Below are positions 27,001 through 35,171 of a stretch of 64,000 nt of DNA, piece after piece. Each line of letters begins with the position of its first letter. Within the stretch, counting starts at the first letter, position 1. The notes under the pieces were generated by a model. The model was not told the origin of the DNA, ran no database searches, and saw only the letters and a program-made list of their open reading frames with translations. The stretch is from Shewanella psychrophila (GTDB taxonomy: Bacteria; Pseudomonadota; Gammaproteobacteria; Enterobacterales; Shewanellaceae): contig NZ_CP014782.1 of the NCBI RefSeq assembly GCF_002005305.1, positions 1,488,001 to 1,552,000 of the forward strand. Direction: 5' to 3'. Both the position numbers and the translations under genes were made by a program.

Positions 27001-27670
27001 AAAAGCAGAAGCTCAATCGGCATCTGCAGCGCCGGCTAAGCCAGCGACTCCAGTTAAAACTGAAACACCGGTGAAAGTTGAAGTAAAGGCTGAAGCTCAA
27101 TCTGCAGCGGTAGCGCCGACTAAACCTGCGGCTCCAGTTAAAGCTGAAGCACCGATAAAAATTGAAGTGAAAGCGGAAGCTCAATCTGCATCGGCAGCGC
27201 CGACCAAACCTGCAGCTCCGGTTCAAACTGAAGCACCTGTGAAAGTTGAAGCTAAGGCTGAAGTTCAATCAGCATCAGTAGCACCGACTAAACCTGCTAC
27301 TCCAGTTCAAACTGAAGCACCAGTGAAAGTCGAAGCTAAAGCTGAAATTAAAACAGCCACCGCTGCAGCAACTAAACCTGCTACTAAGGTTAAAGTCACA
27401 GCACCAGTAGCCGTGGAAGCAGCAAGGGAAGTCATTACAGCGGCGCCGGTCCAAGCTAAACCGGAAACACCTGTAAAAACGGCCATTAAAGCTAAAGGCG
27501 CTAGCCGCTTTGGCACTATGGTGAGTTCAGACATGATAGCTCCTATAGTAGAGACCAGAGAAAACGTAGATGTCCCTAAAGGACGTCAATACGAGGCATC
27601 GGAATCTTTACAAGCCGATGCTAAGCCGAAAACGGCAAACTCAGCTAACTCTGGAATGGTTCGTCCATAA
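24092..27670 (+). CDS. rne: Ribonuclease E
   Basis: Endonuclease that starts mRNA decay and processes rRNA and tRNA; it is the scaffold of the degradosome. The 1192-aa protein has the S1 domain near 35-125 and the catalytic DNase I-like site with Asp302 (SIDINSARAT) and the following VVIDFIDM. The zinc-link cysteines are Cys403 and Cys406 (CPRCHG). From about 510 it becomes the disordered scaffold: Arg-rich stretches around 580-700 and 800-840 for RNA binding, then eight 28-residue Ala/Pro/Lys/Glu repeats (887-1110), and a tail ending NSGMVRP. The repeat block makes it longer than E. coli RNase E (1061 aa). It stands alone with its own leader and terminator. Confidence 0.97.
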   Translation: MKRMLINATQSEELRVALVDGQQLYDLDIESPGHEQKKANIYKGKITRVEPSLEAAFVDYGADRHGFLPLKEIAREYFPKGYSFQGRPNIKEVIKEGQEVIVQIDKEERGNKGAALTTFISLAGSYLVLMPNNPRAGGISRRIEGDERTELKAALSELEVPNGMGLIVRTAGVGKDSAELAWDLKVLEHHWTAIKEASVGRPAPFLIHQESNVIVRAIRDYLRRDVGEVLIDHPRIFEEAKQHVALVRPDFADRIKRYDAEVPLFTHFQIETQIESAFQREVRLPSGGSIVIDPTEALTSIDINSARATKGSDIEETALNTNLEAADEIARQLRLRDLGGLVVIDFIDMTPVRHQREVENRMRDAVHLDRARVQLGRISRFGLMEMSRQRLRPSLEESAAHLCPRCHGQGTIRGTESLALSILRLMEEEAIKENTSQIEAIVPVDVAAFLLNEKRKAIRITEQRHDVEVYVIPDPNMTTPDYRVSRHRKDDQISESSYKLLEQPETNLYEPRKLERAAAPEPALKGFTAPVKAPEPKAKVQAAPKATEEPGLIAKFFTALGGLFKAEPQQEEPKKQNESRPQNRNNRRPARKNDSRRNESRRTRDDKEQSGDKSERSSRPNRNKRADSTEERSNRDKGEQSKRPSRHESKSTHENKSTRTRPQDDATDENPKQEVARERRQRRNMRRKVRIDNEKSQKLDEQNTAVVSDEVVVETAQAQVKEDKQSRPKRQPRKAKPRTADSQVKDDVQVEKAAENATAEVEASAQETQQDSKLDAVPQDSVTVETASTEAGSAEAKLDDADDKPREGQRRSRRSPRHLRAAGQRRRREEDDGESATDATPAFIPNETEVEFQANQVEAMAEAQSAPTIPVAPVQAEAKVEAQVRVEAKAQSAAAAPTKPAAPVQTEAPAKVKVKAEAQSASAAPAKPAAPVKTETPMKVEVKAEAQSASAAPAKPAAPVKTETPVKVEVKAEAQSASAAPAKPATPVKTETPVKVEVKAEAQSAAVAPTKPAAPVKAEAPIKIEVKAEAQSASAAPTKPAAPVQTEAPVKVEAKAEVQSASVAPTKPATPVQTEAPVKVEAKAEIKTATAAATKPATKVKVTAPVAVEAAREVITAAPVQAKPETPVKTAIKAKGASRFGTMVSSDMIAPIVETRENVDVPKGRQYEASESLQADAKPKTANSANSGMVRP
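26750..27421 (+). repeat. Eight 84-bp in-frame tandem repeats within rne
   Basis: The unit encodes 28 residues of the type KAEAQSASAAPAKPAAPVKT plus ETPVKVEV. Copies begin at 26750, 26834, 26918, 27002, 27086, 27170, 27254 and 27338. Copies 2-4 are almost identical; copies 1 and 5-8 are progressively diverged (PTKP for PAKP, VQTEAP for VKTETP). The last is degenerate. The pattern indicates repeated duplication from the middle of the block. Confidence 0.93.
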
Positions 27671-27691
27671 ACTACAATTAAGCTGTTGTAT

Positions 27692-27722
27692 AAAAGCCAT
27701 GCCTTAGTGCATGGCTTTTTTA
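27692..27722 (+). terminator. rne terminator
   Basis: An 11-bp stem AAAAGCCATGC/GCATGGCTTTT followed by T residues, about 20 bp after the rne stop codon. Confidence 0.92.
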
Positions 27723-27798
27723 TTCTCTTACTGCGGTTAATTTGTTAGAATTCGCCGCCGCAACTCATTAAAAACAACAATTTGTTAACAGAGGCTAA

Positions 27799-29355
27799 AT
27801 GTTCGATATAATTCGTCACAAAACTGCTAGCAGTAAGGCTGATATACTTTCAGGCTTAACTGTTGCTCTCGCACTGGTACCCGAAGCTGTCGCCTTCGCT
27901 TTTGTCGCCGGTGTTGAGCCTATGGTGGGCTTATATGCCGCATTCATCATGGGCCTGATCACCGCACTCATAGGTGGTCGCCCAGGCATGATATCAGGTG
28001 CGACAGGTGCTATGGCAGTCGTCATGGTGGCACTGGTTGCTGAGCATGGCGTTCAATACTTGTTTGCCGCTGTCGTCTTAGCCGGACTGATTCAAGTCAC
28101 ATTTGGTTTACTTAAATTAGGTAAATTTATTCGCATCGTGCCCTATCCTGTGATGATAGGTTTTGTGAATGGTCTCGCTATCGTGATTTTCCTCGCCCAG
28201 CTGGGGCAATTTAAGGTACCTGACGTCAATGGTGTATTGACTTGGCTACCTCAGGGTCAATTACTCTTGATGTTAGCTCTAGTCGCATTGACCATGGCTA
28301 TTATTCAATTCTTACCTAAGCTCACCTCCGCAGTGCCCTCTTCGCTCGCAGCCATAGTCACGGTAACAGCGCTAGTGGTCTTCTTTGAGCTTGATACCCG
28401 CACAGTATTGGACTTCCTCAAGTCCATGAGCGGTGATGAGAACGCAACGATTGCTGGTAGTCTGCCTAGCTTTTCTATTCCAGCTGTGGCCTTTAATTTC
28501 GAAACCCTTTACATCATATTGCCATACTCACTCATTCTGGCTGCGGTAGGTTTGATTGAGTCCTTACTCACGCTCACAGTGATCGATGAGATGACCAACA
28601 GCCGCGGTAAAGGTAATAAAGAGTGTATTGGACAAGGCGTAGGTAACATCACCAGCGGTTTCTTCGGTGCCATGGGTGGCTGTGCCATGATTGGTCAGTC
28701 GATGATCAATATCAACTCAGGTGGACGCGGTCGTCTGTCTGGTGTTACTGCGGCCCTGACGCTTCTTGGTTTTATCCTGTTCGGTTCGGCCATGATAGAG
28801 ATGATCCCACTAGCAGCACTTGTCGGCGTGATGTTTATGGTTGTTTTGGGTACATTTGAATGGGCCAGCTTTAAAGTCATGAGTAAAGTCCCTAAACATG
28901 ATGCCTTCGTCATCATCTTAGTGACCGTCGTCACTGTGTTCACCGACTTGGCATTTGCTGTGTTTGTCGGTGTCATAGTTTCAGCCTTAGTATTTGCCTG
29001 GGAACACGCCAAGCACATCAATGTAGAGATAACTGAAGATACTAATGGCTGGAAAGTCTATAAGCTTAACGGGCCTTTGTTCTTCGGCTCTGTGGCTGAT
29101 TTCTTAGACCTATTCCACAACAATACCGATCCCGATGACGTGATAGTCGACTTCCAGAACTCACGCGTGTGTGATCACTCGGCTCTCGATGCTATTGATA
29201 CCCTCGCTGAAAGATATGTGGCATCGGGTAAGAAATTACACCTGCGTCACTTGAGCAATGACTGTAAACAGTTACTGCATAAAGCGGGCGACCTTGTTGA
29301 AGTTAATCTCATCGAAGATCCTCACTATAAGATTGGCGACGATAAGTTAGATTAA
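27799..29355 (+). CDS. SulP-family anion transporter with STAS domain
   Basis: An inner-membrane anion carrier of the SLC26/SulP family, 518 aa. The first 400 residues contain the multi-span transport domain, with the N-terminal signature SGLTVALALVPEAVAFAF and the GLIESLLTLTVIDEM segment. Residues about 410-510 form a cytoplasmic STAS domain (FFGSVADFL, VIVDFQNSRVCDHSALDAI). Family members carry sulfate, bicarbonate or dicarboxylates; no carbonic anhydrase or sulfur genes lie nearby, so the substrate stays open. The start is the ATG at 27799 and the gene is monocistronic with a shared bidirectional terminator. Confidence 0.93.
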   Translation: MFDIIRHKTASSKADILSGLTVALALVPEAVAFAFVAGVEPMVGLYAAFIMGLITALIGGRPGMISGATGAMAVVMVALVAEHGVQYLFAAVVLAGLIQVTFGLLKLGKFIRIVPYPVMIGFVNGLAIVIFLAQLGQFKVPDVNGVLTWLPQGQLLLMLALVALTMAIIQFLPKLTSAVPSSLAAIVTVTALVVFFELDTRTVLDFLKSMSGDENATIAGSLPSFSIPAVAFNFETLYIILPYSLILAAVGLIESLLTLTVIDEMTNSRGKGNKECIGQGVGNITSGFFGAMGGCAMIGQSMININSGGRGRLSGVTAALTLLGFILFGSAMIEMIPLAALVGVMFMVVLGTFEWASFKVMSKVPKHDAFVIILVTVVTVFTDLAFAVFVGVIVSALVFAWEHAKHINVEITEDTNGWKVYKLNGPLFFGSVADFLDLFHNNTDPDDVIVDFQNSRVCDHSALDAIDTLAERYVASGKKLHLRHLSNDCKQLLHKAGDLVEVNLIEDPHYKIGDDKLD

Positions 29356-29383
29356 TTTTTACTAGCGGATCTAGATCCAAATA

Positions 29384-29414
29384 TGAAAAAGGCGAGCTAA
29401 GCTCGCCTTTTTCA
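29384..29414. terminator. Bidirectional terminator between sulP and msrBA
   Basis: A perfect inverted repeat GAAAAAGGCGAGC/GCTCGCCTTTTTC with a TAA loop between two convergent genes; runs of A and T on both flanks allow use in both directions. Confidence 0.92.
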
Positions 29415-29444
29415 TGCGCAATTCACACCGTTTTTTATACAGAG

Positions 29445-30341
29445 TTACTTAAGTTTGTCTGCAAATGCCGCCCTAAACTTTTCGACCTTAGGCCTCACAA
29501 CCAGCTGACAATAGGCTTGTTCACCGTTTTTCTGGTAATAGTCATTATGGACATTTTCTGCAGCATAAAAAGTGTTGAAAGCGGAGATCTCGGTAACTAT
29601 CGGCCTAGACCAAACCTTAGCCTGGGTTAGCTCCTCTATCATCTGATTAGCCAGCTGACTCTGCTCTTCATCATGAGCGAAGACTACGGAGCGGTATTGA
29701 GGACCGACATCATGACCTTGCTGATTCAAGGTAGTCGGGTCATGACCCTGCCAAAACACGGCCAGTAAATCCTTAAAGCTAATGACTTCTGGGTCAAATT
29801 CAATATGAACAACTTCTGCATGGGCTGTCATGCCAGAACAGACGGCGTTATAATTTGCACTCGCCTCATCACCGCCGCAATAACCGGAGCGAACTGAGAT
29901 AACCCCGCTAAGTTGAGTAAACATAGCTTCGAAACACCAGAAACATCCGCCGCCTAAAGTCGCAAACTGATGCTTGATGAGCCCATCGATTTCAGACTTG
30001 GCCTTAAACACCATAGAAACGGAATTAACGCAGTGGCGAGTATTTTTCTCGGTTAGATATTCCCCTTCAAAAACATGCCCCAGATGAGCGTCACACTGAG
30101 CGCAGACTATTTCGACTCTATGACCATCAGCAACTCGTTTGACGGCTCCTTGGATCTCATCATCGAAGGCAGGCCAACCACAATGGGCGTTGAATTTATG
30201 TTCAGATAAATACAGGGGTGCCTCACAGCGTTTGCACACATAACTCCCTTGGGCATCATGCAAGTGGTACTCCCCACTAAAAGGTCGTTCAGTACCCTTT
30301 TCTTCAATCACATGTCGTTCAAAATCGGTGAGTTCACGCAT
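29445..30341 (-). CDS. msrBA: Bifunctional methionine sulfoxide reductase B/A fusion
   Basis: Repairs both stereoisomers of methionine sulfoxide. The 298-aa protein has MsrB first (about 1-125): zinc cysteines Cys36, Cys39, Cys80 and Cys83, the catalytic Cys104 (RHCVNSVS) and a further Cys54. MsrA follows (about 126-298), with catalytic Cys133 in GGCFWCFEAMF and the conserved YCGG and GHDPTT motifs. The order B then A is one of the known natural fusions. There is no signal peptide, so it acts in the cytoplasm. It is a single gene, convergent with the SulP gene. Confidence 0.95.
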   Translation of the reverse strand: MRELTDFERHVIEEKGTERPFSGEYHLHDAQGSYVCKRCEAPLYLSEHKFNAHCGWPAFDDEIQGAVKRVADGHRVEIVCAQCDAHLGHVFEGEYLTEKNTRHCVNSVSMVFKAKSEIDGLIKHQFATLGGGCFWCFEAMFTQLSGVISVRSGYCGGDEASANYNAVCSGMTAHAEVVHIEFDPEVISFKDLLAVFWQGHDPTTLNQQGHDVGPQYRSVVFAHDEEQSQLANQMIEELTQAKVWSRPIVTEISAFNTFYAAENVHNDYYQKNGEQAYCQLVVRPKVEKFRAAFADKLK

Positions 30342-30552
30342 ACTTCATACTCTTAATTCATTGTGTAGATTAGACCTGAGTTCTTTATCATCTCTTTCAA
30401 ATATAAACGACGCAAGATAAACCGTTATTTATTGTCTTCTCTGACAAATTTCTCAAAACTATTTTATCTAAGTTGTTCTCACATATCTCTTTATTTTACA
30501 ATTATAATTCCCAACAAGTTTCAGCACTTACCTCTACAAAAAACAATGGTGA

Positions 30553-30568
30553 GGTGATATTTATCACA
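30553..30568. promoter_or_regulatory. CRP-like palindrome upstream of the oxygenase gene
   Basis: GGTGA-TATTTA-TCACA fits the CRP consensus TGTGA-N6-TCACA at nine of ten positions and lies 76 bp before the oxygenase start. It is the only clear signal in the 302-bp gap 30342-30643. Site use is inferred. Confidence 0.45.
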
Positions 30569-30643
30569 CTTAATTGCCCCTTAGCCTAAGCCTAGATAAA
30601 CTATCCTTGAGTTTATCAATTATAAAAAGTTAAGAAGACAGAG

Positions 30644-31483
30644 ATGAAATTAGAAACAATCGATTATCAAGCATCCGATAGTGCAGTAAAGTTCGTCCAA
30701 TCATTGAGAGATACTGGCTTTGGCGTACTGTCTAATCACCCAATCGATAAGGCCTTAGTCGAGAATATTTACACAGAGTGGCAAGCCTTCTTCAACAGTG
30801 AAGACAAACATGACTTTCTATTTAAACCTGAGACCCAAGATGGCTTCTTCCCAGCAGAAGTATCAGAAACGGCTAAGGGTCACACGGTTAAAGACATTAA
30901 AGAATACTTTCATGTTTATCCCTGGGGACGTATTCCTGAATCCTTAAAAGAGAACATCTTAACTTACTATAAACGTGCAAATGAACTTGCCGAAGAGTTG
31001 CTTCAGTGGATAGAAGAGCATTCACCTGAAGATGTTGCAGTAAATTACTCCATTGCATTACCTAAGATGATCGAAGGCAGTCATAAGACTTTGCTGCGTA
31101 TATTACATTACCCAGGAATGACAGGGGATGAAGAAGTTGGTGCTATCCGCGCCGCAGCTCATGAAGACATCAATCTGATCACCCTGTTACCTGCTGCTAA
31201 TGAACCAGGTCTTCAGGTTAAAGGCCAAGACGGTGAATGGATTGATGTGCCTTGTGACTTCGGTAACCTGATCATCAATATCGGTGACATGCTCCAAGAA
31301 GCGTCCGGTGGCTACTTCCCGTCTACTACCCACAGAGTCATTAATCCCGAGGGCACTGATATGTCTAAGCCTAGAATCTCCTTGCCGCTATTCTTACACC
31401 CCAATCCTGAAGTTGTCCTCTCTAGCCGTTATACAGCGGACAGTTATCTTATGGAGCGATTGAGAGAGTTAGGTGTGATTTAA
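30644..31483 (+). CDS. 2-oxoglutarate/Fe(II)-dependent dioxygenase, isopenicillin N synthase-like
   Basis: A cytoplasmic non-haem iron oxygenase, 279 aa. The metal triad is visible as His173 and Asp175 (AAHEDINLIT) and His230 (STTHRV). Arg244 and Ser246 (KPRISLPLF) take the position that binds 2-oxoglutarate in the family. The N-terminal DIOX_N-type region (GFGVLSNHPI) is present. It resembles isopenicillin N synthase and ethylene-forming enzymes only at family level; no beta-lactam genes are nearby, and the substrate is unknown. It has its own terminator. Confidence 0.88.
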   Translation: MKLETIDYQASDSAVKFVQSLRDTGFGVLSNHPIDKALVENIYTEWQAFFNSEDKHDFLFKPETQDGFFPAEVSETAKGHTVKDIKEYFHVYPWGRIPESLKENILTYYKRANELAEELLQWIEEHSPEDVAVNYSIALPKMIEGSHKTLLRILHYPGMTGDEEVGAIRAAAHEDINLITLLPAANEPGLQVKGQDGEWIDVPCDFGNLIINIGDMLQEASGGYFPSTTHRVINPEGTDMSKPRISLPLFLHPNPEVVLSSRYTADSYLMERLRELGVI

Positions 31484-31505
31484 TCACCTTCACTTCATCA
31501 TGATA

Positions 31506-31535
31506 TTAAAAAAGCACCTGAGTGTGCTTTTTTAA
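31506..31535 (+). terminator. Terminator of the oxygenase gene
   Basis: A 12-bp stem TTAAAAAAGCAC/GTGCTTTTTTAA with a 6-base loop, 22 bp after the stop codon. Confidence 0.9.
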
Positions 31536-31593
31536 TGAAATTTTCCCCTAACAAGGTAAAATCCCCACATCAAAACTAATACAGAGCAATAAA

Positions 31594-32532
31594 ATGGCTA
31601 TTCAGTGGTATCCCGGACATATGCATAAAGCGCGTAAAGAGATCGAAGAGGTCATGCCTCAGGTCGATCTTGTGATCGAGGTACTCGATGCAAGGATCCC
31701 ATACAGCAGTGAGAACCCTGTCGTTTCAACACTTCGTGGTGACAAGCCCTGTATTAAACTATTAAACAAATCAGACTTAGCCGATCCTGAAGTCACTCAA
31801 AGATGGATAGAGTATCTGGAAAGGGAGCAAGGCGTTAAAGCCATGGCTATTACCACCTTAAAAGCGGCTCAAGTGAAGAAAATTCCCGACCTATGCCGTA
31901 AATTTGTCCCGAGCCGAGATAAACTCGAAAAAGATATTCGCACCATGATCATGGGGATCCCAAATGTCGGTAAATCCACCATAATCAATACCCTTGCTGG
32001 TCGTATGATAGCCAAGACAGGTAATGAACCGGCAGTAACAAAAGTGCAGCAGCGTATCAACTTAAGAAATGGCATCGTCTTGTCTGATACGCCGGGGATT
32101 CTCTGGCCTAAAGTCGACAATGAAAAGAGCAGCTATCGCCTGGCCATCACTGGGGCGATTAAAGATACTGCCATGGAATATGAAGATGTCGCCATGTTTG
32201 CTGCCGAGTACTTTTTGAAAGCCTATCCCGAAGCGATTGCCGAGCGTTACAAACTTAAAGCGCTCCCCGATACGGATATAGAGTTACTCGAGGCCATAGG
32301 CCGTAAAAGAGGCGCACTGCGCCCAGGTGGCCGTATTGACTTGCATAAGGTATCAGAACTCGTCCTTCATGAGTTCCGCTCAGGAAAAATGGGCCAACTT
32401 TCATTAGAAACACCTGAAATGGCTGAAATAGAAAAAGCAGAAGTCGCGGTGATAATGGCAGAAAAAGCCGCTAAAGAAGACAAAAGAAAAGAAAATGAAA
32501 AACTGAAACTTGCAGGAAAGCGTCATAGGTAA
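31594..32532 (+). CDS. ylqF: Ribosome biogenesis GTPase YlqF/RbgA family
   Basis: A circularly permuted GTPase that helps mature the large ribosomal subunit in relatives. The 312-aa protein shows the permuted order: NKSD (G4, near 57-60), then GIPNVGKST (G1, about 125-133) and DTPG (G3, about 167-170). The opening MAIQWYPGHMHKARKEI is diagnostic of the family. The C-terminus is a charged Lys/Glu-rich helix that probably contacts rRNA. It has its own promoter space behind the oxygenase terminator. A 10-bp hairpin (32556-32580) lies after the stop but lacks a T run. Confidence 0.92.
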   Translation: MAIQWYPGHMHKARKEIEEVMPQVDLVIEVLDARIPYSSENPVVSTLRGDKPCIKLLNKSDLADPEVTQRWIEYLEREQGVKAMAITTLKAAQVKKIPDLCRKFVPSRDKLEKDIRTMIMGIPNVGKSTIINTLAGRMIAKTGNEPAVTKVQQRINLRNGIVLSDTPGILWPKVDNEKSSYRLAITGAIKDTAMEYEDVAMFAAEYFLKAYPEAIAERYKLKALPDTDIELLEAIGRKRGALRPGGRIDLHKVSELVLHEFRSGKMGQLSLETPEMAEIEKAEVAVIMAEKAAKEDKRKENEKLKLAGKRHR

Positions 32533-32623
32533 TCCGTAGCACTTTCCCTTAGTTTAGAATGGGAGCAAGGCTCCCATTCTAATATCAAACCCACAAATAA
32601 AACTGTAAACGCTCAGATTAGTA

Positions 32624-33100
32624 TTATTTTTTTGTGCTAAGTATTCTCTGTATAAGACTATCACAGCTTACTTCCAGCAAATCTAAAACCAATTCGAAGC
32701 CATCACCCGTGCCGTAATAGGGATCGGGTACCTCTTGCACCTCACTTTGTTCATCAAAGTCCAGTATCAAGGCCAACTTTGCCTGATACTGTTCTGGACA
32801 ACGTTCACTTAGATCCGCTAAGTTCTGCTTATCTGCAGCCAGTATCAGATCAAAATTGACAAAATCAGCCTGATTTACCTGCCTCGCCTGCATATTACTG
32901 AAATCAAACCCTCTTTTTATACCAGCAGCCACCGAGCGTTTATCGGGAGCTTGGCCCTGATGATGCGCTATCGTCCCTGCCGAATCGATTCTGACATTGA
33001 GGTCTTTCTGCCGTGCTTTAAATCTAAACACAGCTTCGGCACTAGGCGAACGGCATATGTTGCCCATACAGACAAAGAGGACGGAGTCGATTGGTTTCAT
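32624..33100 (-). CDS. Low-molecular-weight protein-tyrosine phosphatase family protein
   Basis: A 158-aa phosphatase with the P-loop VCMGNICRS (Cys11, Arg17) and the general-acid loop DPYYG near 125. These are all the catalytic residues of the family. Family members remove phosphate from tyrosine, often on exopolysaccharide kinases, or act on arsenate; no capsule or arsenic genes are near, so the eukaryotic-like housekeeping type seems likely. The start is the ATG at 33100. It appears as a single-gene unit between ylqF and the ligase gene. Confidence 0.92.
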   Translation of the reverse strand: MKPIDSVLFVCMGNICRSPSAEAVFRFKARQKDLNVRIDSAGTIAHHQGQAPDKRSVAAGIKRGFDFSNMQARQVNQADFVNFDLILAADKQNLADLSERCPEQYQAKLALILDFDEQSEVQEVPDPYYGTGDGFELVLDLLEVSCDSLIQRILSTKK

Positions 33101-33323
33101 ATCAATAAATATCCCTTAAAACAATTAACTCAAACATAGCATTTATCCCTGTGGTGATTAAGATTTTCTTCCTCAAGGAAGGTGACAACAATTGAATCTA
33201 CATCCACCTCTATTACAGACAGCTCAATTACTCTTAAGACGGACTGTTCTTAATGTTGGGTAATACCGCAATAAAACATGCAATTGAGCCTGCGGATGTG
33301 GTAACTGGTGCCTTGTCGACTCA

Positions 33324-34181
33324 CTACTCAAGGGCTCTGGTCCTCAAAAATCGGGCAAATCTGGGGGTTCCTTTCTGGGTAAGGCCTGAATACAGATAGG
33401 TCACAGTCGAGCCTATCTCTGGTGGGTGCCTCCTTTCTTCCATGCTAAACCCTGTTCCCAGCTTGAATCTGACTCCCTGCTGGTTTTCAACCAACATTGC
33501 CCCCATTACGCCGTCAAGCTTTCCCTTTCCCGCTTGGTAGGCAATGACTCTAGCCTCGGCATCATAATAGGGTTTAAGTTTAATCAGATTCGGGTTTCGA
33601 CCCGAAACATACAAAGAGCTACGCCTATGCAACATCAGGCCTTCACCGCCAGCAGCCACGACCTCTGTGAACCAAGTCTCGAGCTGATCGTGATCATCTA
33701 GCCTCTTTTGCTCTATCAGCGCTAAAAAATCAGAGACTAAATGCAAATCTTTGCTTGCCTCGCGATACCTTTCGATGAAGGAGCCCGGATGAGATGGCAG
33801 ATCGAACACCATAAACTTGACCTTCTTCCACTGTGCCTCGATAGGTTCTTTTCTTCTTACTAGAGATGACATCTGCTCGAAAGTTCCTCTTCCCATCCAA
33901 AGCTCTCCGTCTAAAGGGTAAGTGGGGAAATCAAGAATAAACCAGTTAGGTATAGCGATTAATCGACCGGAACGAGAGCTCATCTGATGGCCATTCCAGA
34001 ACCCTCTGACACCATCAAGTTTCTCACTGACCAGATAGCCCGATATAGGGCCTTCAATATCTGAGTGAACAGCCAGTTGAGCCCTGCTTTCCATAGGTCT
34101 AGACAGGCTAAATTGAGGGTATATGAAAATACTGCAGAAGATAACAATCAGTGCTGAACAGTTAAATATGCGTCTATACAT
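33324..34181 (-). CDS. Periplasmic ATP-dependent DNA ligase (Lig E type)
   Basis: A minimal ATP-dependent DNA ligase. I start it at the ATG at 34181 (285 aa), because AGGAG lies 6 bases upstream and the product then begins with a signal peptide (MYRRIF, a hydrophobic core, FSLSRP). The longer frame to 34220 has no such support. The nucleotidyltransferase motif EKLDGVRG places the adenylated Lys at 54. The other ligase motifs follow (DGELWMGRG, EGLMLHRR, LIKLKPY), then a short OB domain. There are no extra DNA-binding domains. The exported location fits proposed roles in repairing incoming or extracellular DNA; this role is inferred from the family. Confidence 0.92.
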   Translation of the reverse strand: MYRRIFNCSALIVIFCSIFIYPQFSLSRPMESRAQLAVHSDIEGPISGYLVSEKLDGVRGFWNGHQMSSRSGRLIAIPNWFILDFPTYPLDGELWMGRGTFEQMSSLVRRKEPIEAQWKKVKFMVFDLPSHPGSFIERYREASKDLHLVSDFLALIEQKRLDDHDQLETWFTEVVAAGGEGLMLHRRSSLYVSGRNPNLIKLKPYYDAEARVIAYQAGKGKLDGVMGAMLVENQQGVRFKLGTGFSMEERRHPPEIGSTVTYLYSGLTQKGTPRFARFLRTRALE

Positions 34182-34389
34182 GGAACGCTCCTTCGTCTGG
34201 TTTAAGCAGGTAAAATCCATTAACCTGTAGGGATCACTTTATTTATATAGATGGTCTTAAACAAATATCAGTGTAGAACATGAACCAATTTAATTGAAAC
34301 TGGTCTCAAATATTCCAAGTGATATACTCGGCGAAAATTTAGCTAACATCTTTAGCAATCAGCTTATCAATTTGATAACAACATAAGTA

Positions 34390-34414
34390 TTACCCCTATA
34401 AAAATAGGGGGTAA
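34390..34414 (+). promoter_or_regulatory. Palindromic hairpin just upstream of dgkA
   Basis: TTACCCCTA and TAGGGGGTAA flank a short A-rich loop 19 bp before the dgkA ATG. It could be an operator or a 5' leader hairpin. No regulator can be named from sequence. Confidence 0.4.
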
Positions 34415-34432
34415 AATCTTAAACGGAAAATT

Positions 34433-34804
34433 ATGAAACCAGAAAATAATCATGGCATAAAGCGAGTTTTTAGAGCTACAGGTTTTTCAATGAAAGGACT
34501 TAAGGCTGCCTGGATCCACGAAGCGGCATTCAGACAAGAGCTCATGTTAGCCGTCATCATGCTACCTATCGCAGTGTTAGTGGATATCACGACGCTTGAA
34601 AAGCTATTGCTTATCTTTACCCTCTTTATCGTACTTATCGTTGAATTGTTAAACTCTGCCATTGAGGCAGTTGTTGATAGAATAGGCGATGAGATCCATA
34701 CCCTAAGCGGACAAGCCAAAGATATTGCCTCTGCGGCCGTATTTATGAGCCTAACTTTATGCGGTATAACCTGGGCGGTTATCTTGGGCAGCAGATACCT
34801 TTAA
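34433..34804 (+). CDS. dgkA: Diacylglycerol kinase
   Basis: A small inner-membrane kinase that returns diacylglycerol to phosphatidate, mainly to recycle the by-product of osmoregulated glucan synthesis. The 123-aa protein matches the E. coli size, with an N-terminal amphipathic helix (RVFRATGFSMKGLKAAWIHE) and three membrane helices. The family signature is VELLNSAIEAVVDRIG. It is a single gene; here it is not linked to lexA as in E. coli. Confidence 0.95.
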   Translation: MKPENNHGIKRVFRATGFSMKGLKAAWIHEAAFRQELMLAVIMLPIAVLVDITTLEKLLLIFTLFIVLIVELLNSAIEAVVDRIGDEIHTLSGQAKDIASAAVFMSLTLCGITWAVILGSRYL

Positions 34805-35171
34805 TTGTCTGCTGTACAGATGTCTCTTTAACAAGGTTCACTCATCAGTATCTATTACAGGATATTGCCAGTTGAGGTGCAGGCTTGTCTTAAGCACCTC
34901 ACAAACACTTCTAATCTATTCCCTTAATCTTACAGAATATTACTCCTTCTCTTACATCATTATTAGCAGTAGCTTCCACTTATCACATCTTTTTCAGTAT
35001 CTGACTAATTACAGACACACATAAAATAAACAGAATCAGCACTCTTTTTGGACATTTTTTGATACAAATCATTCACAAATAGACACAGTCTGATACTATA
35101 GTATTACTAAATGATTCGAATCGAATAGAATCAAGTACTTATAACTATAATAAATTTTTACGGAGTCGCCT
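34805..35171. other. Gap before the outer-membrane protein gene
   Basis: 367 bp without an open frame of note. Near 35110-35135 is a run of GATTCGAATCGAATAGAATC with overlapping GAAT/ATTC repeats that could be a regulator site. The promoter of the outer-membrane protein gene probably lies here. I see no terminator for dgkA. Confidence 0.4.

Noticed and set aside
26453..27268. Long minus-strand frames rich in Arg, Cys, Phe and Ser within rne
   Set aside because: They are the reverse reading of the Ala/Pro/Lys/Glu repeat block; composition follows from the repeat and there is no ribosome-binding site or family match.
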